DNA of 6,201 bases from a bacterium (GTDB taxonomy: Bacteria; Krumholzibacteriota; Krumholzibacteriia; Krumholzibacteriales; WJIX01): contig JAGHBT010000226.1 in the NCBI GenBank assembly GCA_021160845.1, positions 1 through 6,201 on the forward strand, in the 5' to 3' direction. Made by a program: the position numbers and the translations under genes. Below the pieces are notes generated by a model that searched no databases, was not told the DNA's origin, and saw only the letters and a program-made list of their open reading frames with translations. This document shows, piece after piece, positions 1 to 3,745 of this stretch (the stretch's first letter is position 1; each line of letters opens with the position of its first letter).

Positions 1-314
1 CAATAAGAGGATATGAATATGGAGTATTAAGAGGCGACAACAGCTTCCTCGCAAGATATGAAATCAGACTTCCCATAAACTTTGCCAGTATTTCAGATAT
101 AAATAATACCTCTCTTCCTCTGGATTTCAATCTATTCATTGACACGGGGACATGCTGGAATAACGACAGCTCTTTATCGAAAGGAATACTGCACAGCGGC
201 TTCGGCTGCAGCATAAATATTATATCACCTGACAAAGGTGTTTTAAGAATCGGTTGTATGTGGAACAGGAAAAGCACCGGCAAGTTTTACCTTGATATCG
301 GTATGGATTTTTAA
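1..314 (+). CDS. Omp85/BamA-TamA family outer-membrane protein, C-terminal part of the beta-barrel (5' end outside window)
   Basis: The frame starting at base 3 is open from the window edge and gives 103 residues ending at TAA 312-314. The first visible residues are IRGYEYG followed by a GDN motif, which matches the conserved (V/I)RG(F/Y) loop-6 motif of Omp85 proteins and the strand after it. Further on come an RLPI strand, an FIDTGTCW segment like the 'F.D.G..w' strand of the family, a GFGCSINIISPDKGVLRI strand pair, and a terminal strand ending FYLDIGMDF. The C-terminal phenylalanine is the usual beta-signal recognised by the BAM complex. Family members insert outer-membrane proteins or export substrates across the outer membrane. 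Without the N-terminal POTRA or other domains, BamA, TamA and a patatin-fused or other surface-antigen (D15) protein cannot be told apart. The family call is strong; the exact role is open. Confidence 0.85.
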   Translation, partial: IRGYEYGVLRGDNSFLARYEIRLPINFASISDINNTSLPLDFNLFIDTGTCWNNDSSLSKGILHSGFGCSINIISPDKGVLRIGCMWNRKSTGKFYLDIGMDF

Positions 315-364
315 AAGATTACCATATTATCCATGCAATTTCTAAAAAGGAGAAAACACAGGGT

Positions 365-667
365 ATGAACAGTAACAAAAAAGAAAGGAAGGGTTTTTCA
401 ATACATATTTTGTGGGGGTTTGTATTTGCGATCTTAGGAATAACTGAACTCATAAAAAGATATGAAATAGTCTACGGAATACCAATTTGGGCTCTATGTT
501 TCTTCGCGATAGCGGCTTCGAACTTCCTAAGAGAACCGTTTGTGCTTCAAAAAATAAATGTTCCGGATGAAAAACTGCCTACGGTCCACAAAACAGCATC
601 CATTTTAAACACAGGGTCAATCATTATACTTGTCATGTCGTTTATTATTGAGTTAATACGAAATTAA
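365..667 (+). CDS. Small three-helix membrane protein of unknown function
   Basis: This encodes 100 residues that I do not recognise. The N-terminus is short and lysine/arginine-rich (residues 4-9), followed by three hydrophobic stretches at about 11-30, 39-55 and 79-98. Between the second and third lies a polar loop (about 56-78) containing REP and PDEK. The protein is probably an inner-membrane protein without a cleaved signal peptide. A purine-rich Shine-Dalgarno sequence (AAAAGGAGA, 345-353) precedes the ATG with a rather long spacing of 11 nt. The gene begins 50 bp after the outer-membrane barrel gene on the same strand with no terminator visible between them, so co-transcription is possible. 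The start is supported because the ATG is the first after the ribosome binding site. No catalytic motif is visible and no function is proposed. Confidence 0.72.
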   Translation: MNSNKKERKGFSIHILWGFVFAILGITELIKRYEIVYGIPIWALCFFAIAASNFLREPFVLQKINVPDEKLPTVHKTASILNTGSIIILVMSFIIELIRN

Positions 668-798
668 TCTAAATCCCGCTTGGGGACAGCATTTATAAAT
701 AGCGCTCTCTTGCCCGGAAATAGAAAATGCGGCAATGTGATTATGAGAATATTTAAGATATTTCTCTGTTAACAAGATCATTAAACTAGGGAGAAATA

Positions 799-1557
799 AT
801 GTTTACAAAAGCAATCGTCAGAATACCCGGCAAAAACTTTCACGAAGGCATTACGTCATTCATTAACAGCAACCCCGATTACAGATTAGCTCTCAAACAG
901 CATAAAGCGTATCTTGACGCTCTTAGGCTATGCGGACTCGAACTGAATATCCTGGAGCCGGACCTTTCCTACCCGGACGGAACATTCGTCGAAGATACAG
1001 CAATTGTAACAGAGAAAGTCGCCGTGATTACCAGGCCTGGCAACAAAAAAAGACGCGGTGAAGAAAAGGCAATTAAAAAAATTCTTTCCGGTTTTAAACC
1101 GATTGAAATAATAACCGCACCGGGAAGGCTGGACGGTGGAGATATTCTCCGGGTAGAAAACCATTTTTTTACAGGCCTTTCAAGTAGAACCAATATTGAG
1201 GGAGCAAAGCAACTGGAACAAATATTAATTAAATACGGATATACTTCTTCGATGGTAAACATAGAAAATATACTGCATCTTAAATCAGGCATAAACTATA
1301 TAGGGGAAAATAACCTCGTAATATCAGAAGAACTGGCCGGGTTAAAAGAGTTTTACGGATTCAATAAAATCACCGTCGGGGAAGATGAAATATATGCCGC
1401 AAACTGTGTTCTGATAAACGATTTTCTTCTGATTCCGCTTGGATACCCGGTTACAAAAGAAAAACTAGAAAATGAAGGATATAAAATTATTGAGATTGAA
1501 ATGTCAGAGTTTAGAAAGATGGATGGCGGGCTTACGTGCCTGTCACTTAGATTTTGA
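799..1557 (+). CDS. ddaH: N(G),N(G)-dimethylarginine dimethylaminohydrolase (dimethylargininase, DDAH)
   Basis: The product (252 residues) should hydrolyse N-omega-methylated arginines to citrulline and methylamine or dimethylamine, probably in the cytosol, since no signal peptide or membrane segment is seen. It belongs to the guanidine-modifying (arginine deiminase) superfamily and has the length of the Pseudomonas DDAH (about 254). Visible motifs in order: PDGTFVEDTAIV (59-70) with the guanidinium-binding Asp66; ITRPG and RRGE (77-88); LDGGDI (111-116), with Asp112 as the acidic triad member; SSRTN (128-132); LHLKSG (159-164), with the catalytic His160; and KMDGGLTCLSLRF at the end, with the nucleophile Cys247. 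All key residues are present. A good ribosome binding site (AGGGAGA, 788-794) lies 4 nt before the ATG. The 131 bp upstream contain an imperfect AT-rich inverted repeat (745-766) but no promoter I can defend. The 3' end overlaps lnt. A related arginine-deiminase-like activity remains possible. Confidence 0.93.
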   Translation: MFTKAIVRIPGKNFHEGITSFINSNPDYRLALKQHKAYLDALRLCGLELNILEPDLSYPDGTFVEDTAIVTEKVAVITRPGNKKRRGEEKAIKKILSGFKPIEIITAPGRLDGGDILRVENHFFTGLSSRTNIEGAKQLEQILIKYGYTSSMVNIENILHLKSGINYIGENNLVISEELAGLKEFYGFNKITVGEDEIYAANCVLINDFLLIPLGYPVTKEKLENEGYKIIEIEMSEFRKMDGGLTCLSLRF

Positions 1558-3132
1558 TCCTTTTAATAACCTTGCCGGATCAGTAATTACCACAGCAGCC
1601 AAGCTAAGAACCGTAAGAATAAAGAATAACATATTGCCGTATTTAACATAAAAGGTGGGAGCAGCAAAAGAGCTGACGCCGCATTCTATATTTCCCTCAA
1701 CATTCAACTTCACTCTCCCCCGTACTCTTCCCACCGGATCAATATACATTGAAATTCCGGTATTGGCTGCGCGAAGTACTGTCACTCCATTTTCAACCGC
1801 CCTTAGAATAGCGGTTTCGGAATGCTGTAATGGCCCCCGGCTACTGCCAAACCATCCATCATTCGTAATATTAACCAAATATTGCGCGCCGTCGCGAACA
1901 TAATTTCTCACAAATCCCGGAAATGTCGATTCAAAACATATCAATACTCCAAACCTTCCCCATTGAGAATTAAAAAGAGTACGTTTTTTGCCGGATTTAA
2001 AATTAGCCTGCCCAAAATCTATTTTCTCAAGCGCTGAAAGATATTGACTGAAAGGTATCTTCTCACCGAAGGGGAGCAGGTTTATCTTGTGATATTCTGC
2101 CTCAAAGTTACCCTCATCATTAAAAAGCCCCGCGCTATTGTATGATTTCCAGAGACCATCCTTAAATGAATAATCAATATAACCTACCAGAAGCTCTACT
2201 TCAGAATCATGGGCGATTGTTTTAAGCCAATTCTCATACCTTATAGAGCGGCTGAGAGCAACTGGGGCTGAGGTTTCCGGGAATATTACCAATTTTGCGC
2301 CCCGCGCGGAAACTTCTTTTGTCAATGACTCTATCTGACTAAAAATTCTATCTTTATACTCCGGCTTCCATTTAATATCGAGCCCCAAATTCGGTTGAAT
2401 GATTGCGATACTCCCCTCTTTTGCTACATCCCTTTTTTCTTCGTCAAACTCTTCAATTCTAAGTATTCCAAAACCAAGGTGAGTTCCTACAATCACAATA
2501 AGAAGGACAAACGCCGCTATTCTTCTCCGCGTAGAACGGACAAAAAGAACCAAAGCTACTAAAAGATTTACAACTACAATAAGAAATGAAAAACCGTATG
2601 GGCCGTATATCGAAAGGGATTGAATCGCTACCGGATATTGTGCCATCGCGTTTGATAACACACCCCATGAAAAGCCCAACTCCCCATTTGAACGTGCCAT
2701 TTCCGTTAAAGACCACAGGGCGGGAGCCGCTATTAAGGACCTGAGCCCGTATTTTCTTACAAGTAAAGCCATAAACATTCCAAACAAACCCGGAAAGCAG
2801 GAAAGATAAATCACGAGAAGGGAAACCCCCGGCACCAAAACCCACCTCATTGTAACACTAGAAGCAGGAATTACATTAGCTATCCAGTAAAGAAGTATTC
2901 CAAAAAATGTCAGCCCGAAAACAAAACCGAGGACAAATCCCCTTTTTAAATAATTACCATCTCCGTCATTCGGATCTTTGAACCTAATCAGAACCCACAT
3001 TAGCGGTACAAGGGCAAAAAGTGAAAAGAAACGAAAAGGATATGGCGGAAAAGAAATTGCCAAAAGGACACCGGATAAAGCCCCGGCTAATATTTCTCTT
3101 CTCCATCTATAAGCAAAGGTACTGATACTCAA
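1543..3132 (-). CDS. lnt: Apolipoprotein N-acyltransferase
   Basis: Lnt transfers an acyl chain from a phospholipid to the N-terminal diacylglyceryl-cysteine of apolipoproteins, the last step of lipoprotein maturation, in the inner membrane facing the periplasm. The 529-residue length is normal. Hydrophobic helices lie at roughly 14-50 (two), 65-88, 97-125, 132-147, 173-199 and 205-224, with a last one at 498-516. Between them, about 240-490, is a carbon-nitrogen hydrolase domain. The catalytic triad is present: Glu286 in VIFPETSAP, Lys349 in EYHKINLLPFGE, and Cys399 in LICFES. Also present are the family residues Glu357 (PFGE), Glu401, the NDGWFG motif (424-429) and RAANTGIS (454-461). The start codon is TTG at 3132-3130, supported by a Shine-Dalgarno sequence; no in-frame ATG is available upstream before a stop at 3175-3177. 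The gene is probably transcribed from its own promoter. Its 3' end overlaps the dimethylargininase gene. Confidence 0.97.
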   Translation of the reverse strand: MSISTFAYRWRREILAGALSGVLLAISFPPYPFRFFSLFALVPLMWVLIRFKDPNDGDGNYLKRGFVLGFVFGLTFFGILLYWIANVIPASSVTMRWVLVPGVSLLVIYLSCFPGLFGMFMALLVRKYGLRSLIAAPALWSLTEMARSNGELGFSWGVLSNAMAQYPVAIQSLSIYGPYGFSFLIVVVNLLVALVLFVRSTRRRIAAFVLLIVIVGTHLGFGILRIEEFDEEKRDVAKEGSIAIIQPNLGLDIKWKPEYKDRIFSQIESLTKEVSARGAKLVIFPETSAPVALSRSIRYENWLKTIAHDSEVELLVGYIDYSFKDGLWKSYNSAGLFNDEGNFEAEYHKINLLPFGEKIPFSQYLSALEKIDFGQANFKSGKKRTLFNSQWGRFGVLICFESTFPGFVRNYVRDGAQYLVNITNDGWFGSSRGPLQHSETAILRAVENGVTVLRAANTGISMYIDPVGRVRGRVKLNVEGNIECGVSSFAAPTFYVKYGNMLFFILTVLSLAAVVITDPARLLKGSKSK

Positions 3133-3136
3133 AATA

Positions 3137-3143
3137 CACCTCT
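3137..3143 (-). promoter_or_regulatory. Ribosome binding site that fixes the TTG start of lnt
   Basis: On the minus strand the sequence AGAGGTG is followed by TATT and then TTG. It resembles the anti-Shine-Dalgarno complement AGGAGGTG and is suitably spaced, which supports TTG at 3132-3130 as the true start. An ATG just upstream (3146-3144) is out of frame and meets a stop after five codons, so it is not the lnt start. Confidence 0.6.
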
Positions 3144-3155
3144 CATTTTCTGCGG

Positions 3156-3185
3156 AGTATAATAGAAAGTTGACCTATCCAACAA
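3156..3185 (-). promoter_or_regulatory. Candidate sigma-70-type promoter for lnt
   Basis: Reading the minus strand, a -35-like TTGTTG (3185-3180) is separated by 18 bp from a -10-like TATACT (3161-3156), 23 bp before the start codon. An overlapping TATTAT (3164-3159) could serve as an alternative -10 with a 15-bp spacer. The -10 matches five of six consensus bases but the -35 only three. The position next to the gene makes it plausible; it has not been scored against background. Confidence 0.35.
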
Positions 3186-3198
3186 GACAAAAGACAAT
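3170..3198 (+). promoter_or_regulatory. Promoter-like sequence facing right, overlapping the lnt promoter
   Basis: On the plus strand TTGACC (3170-3175, five of six -35 consensus bases) is followed after 17 bp by GACAAT (3193-3198, four of six -10 bases). Transcription would begin near 3205, immediately before the palindromic element at 3208-3277, and would run away from lnt. The -10 lacks the usual first T, so this may be chance in AT-rich DNA. Confidence 0.2.
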
Positions 3199-3207
3199 TT
3201 TATAAAA

Positions 3208-3277
3208 GAACCACCCTAATGCGGCTTTGCTGCGCGATCAAGGGGGGACAAAGCTAGCCGCACTAGATGGATGGTTC
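3208..3277. repeat. 70-nt GC-rich imperfect inverted repeat (hairpin element)
   Basis: The ends are GAACCA (3208-3213) and TGGTTC (3272-3277). Inside, CC pairs with GG (3214-3215 with 3269-3270). CTAATGCGGC (3216-3225) pairs with GCCGCACTAG (3257-3266) in nine of ten positions. TTTG (3226-3229) pairs with CAAA (3249-3252). That gives about 21 base pairs with small bulges and a 19-nt loop containing a run of six G. The element is 57% GC inside a markedly AT-rich gap. It could be a small mobile palindrome (REP or MITE-like) or a structured RNA, since a promoter-like sequence ends 10 bp before it. No T-tract follows on the right side, so it is not a typical rightward terminator. The structure is directly visible; its nature is inference. 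Confidence 0.6.
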
Positions 3278-3298
3278 AAATGTCGAAATAGTACTTTG

Positions 3299-3338
3299 AA
3301 AAAAACCTCGGACAAATCTTCTTCAAACAATCTTTGCC
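3299..3338 (-). terminator. Weak terminator-like hairpin with T-tract, minus strand
   Basis: On the minus strand GGCAAA (3338-3333) can pair with TTTGTCC (3316-3310) with one bulged base and a 16-nt loop. A run of seven T (3305-3299) follows 4 nt later. If real, it would stop transcripts coming from the TPR/sigma-54 gene before lnt, in line with lnt having its own promoter. The stem is short and the loop large, so the call is tentative. Confidence 0.2.
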
Positions 3339-3490
3339 TAATATGTAATACACAAACCATGCCATACAATAATAAACATATAAATGATTTAAGATAGTTT
3401 CTATGCCCACAGTAACTCTATATTTTTCAACATACTATCGTAGTACTATTTGATATTTACTTAATATTTTTTCTCAATTAATTTCTAAAT

Positions 3491-3533
3491 AAAAAATACA
3501 AGTGTGGAGGGTATTTACATTCAAAAAATACAA
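3491..3533. repeat. Pair of 11-bp direct repeats, 32 bp apart
   Basis: AAAAAATACAA occurs at 3491-3501 and again at 3523-3533, a start-to-start distance of 32 bp, close to three DNA turns. Between them lies GTATTT (3511-3516), the inverted form of the AAATAC part of both copies. The arrangement could be a protein-binding array, but repeats of this kind also arise by chance in AT-rich DNA. Confidence 0.3.
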
Positions 3534-3599
3534 ATTTCTGTAACTGCCTTGAAACAAAAATCTTACCATATTAAAACCACATGCAAACAGATTGTACAT

Positions 3600-3609
3600 G
3601 TGTATACAC
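3600..3609. promoter_or_regulatory. Perfect 10-bp palindrome, possible operator
   Basis: GTGTATACAC is fully self-complementary and overlaps the neighbouring ACATGT (3596-3601). Such a site could bind a dimeric regulator, but it is about 470 bp upstream of lnt, with no promoter beside it, and no known operator is recognised. Confidence 0.15.
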
Positions 3610-3717
3610 TTCCAACCGACCAACATGAATCTTATCTGACCTAAGGAAATTAATCACAAACAATACTCTTCGTAATTTGCCCGTTTACACCGATCTTAAT
3701 TTAAATATTGAAAGCGG

Positions 3718-3745
3718 ATGATCAAAGCAGAGATTACCTGATCAT
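3718..3745. repeat. 7-bp dyad spanning the end of the regulator gene
   Basis: ATGATCA (3718-3724) and TGATCAT (3739-3745) are perfect inverted copies with a 14-nt loop that includes the stop codon of the TPR/sigma-54 gene (3736-3734). It could form a hairpin at the 3' end of that transcript. No T-tract follows directly on the minus strand, so a terminator role is doubtful. Confidence 0.2.

Larger units (their letters stand above)
3133..3733. other. 601-bp AT-rich non-coding gap between the regulator gene and lnt
   Basis: I read this gap on both strands and found no credible gene: the few ATG codons open frames of only about a dozen codons. GC content is very low in places (11 of 60 bases at 3421-3480). 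It contains, from the lnt side, the lnt ribosome binding site and candidate promoter, an opposing promoter-like sequence, the 3208-3277 palindrome, a weak terminator-like hairpin (3299-3338, minus), a short TACTA/TAGTA dyad (3433-3445), a pair of 11-bp direct repeats (3491-3533), a 10-bp palindrome (3600-3609) and a 7-bp dyad at the end of the regulator gene (3718-3745). No tRNA, rRNA or CRISPR array is visible. Confidence 0.7.

Noticed and set aside
710..738. TTGCCC with a -10 17 bp later as a promoter for ddaH
   Set aside because: The -10 position reads CAATGT, which is too far from consensus, and no other pair in 668-798 is better.
928..1292. Minus-strand open frames inside ddaH
   Set aside because: They lie fully antisense to a gene with complete catalytic motifs, and their translations show no family features; they are shadows.
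1555..1582. TGATCC/GGATCA inverted repeat with a 16-nt loop at the ddaH-lnt junction, as a two-way terminator
   Set aside because: The stem is only 6 bp, the loop is large and no T-tract follows on either strand.
3220..3258. Short ATG-initiated frame of 12 codons inside the palindrome
   Set aside because: There is no ribosome binding site, it is very short, and it is fully explained by the inverted repeat.
3262..3290. TTCAAAT T-loop-like sequence, as part of a tRNA
   Set aside because: The flanking bases do not form a T-stem, and there is no acceptor, D-arm or anticodon arm around it; the bases are explained by the palindrome.
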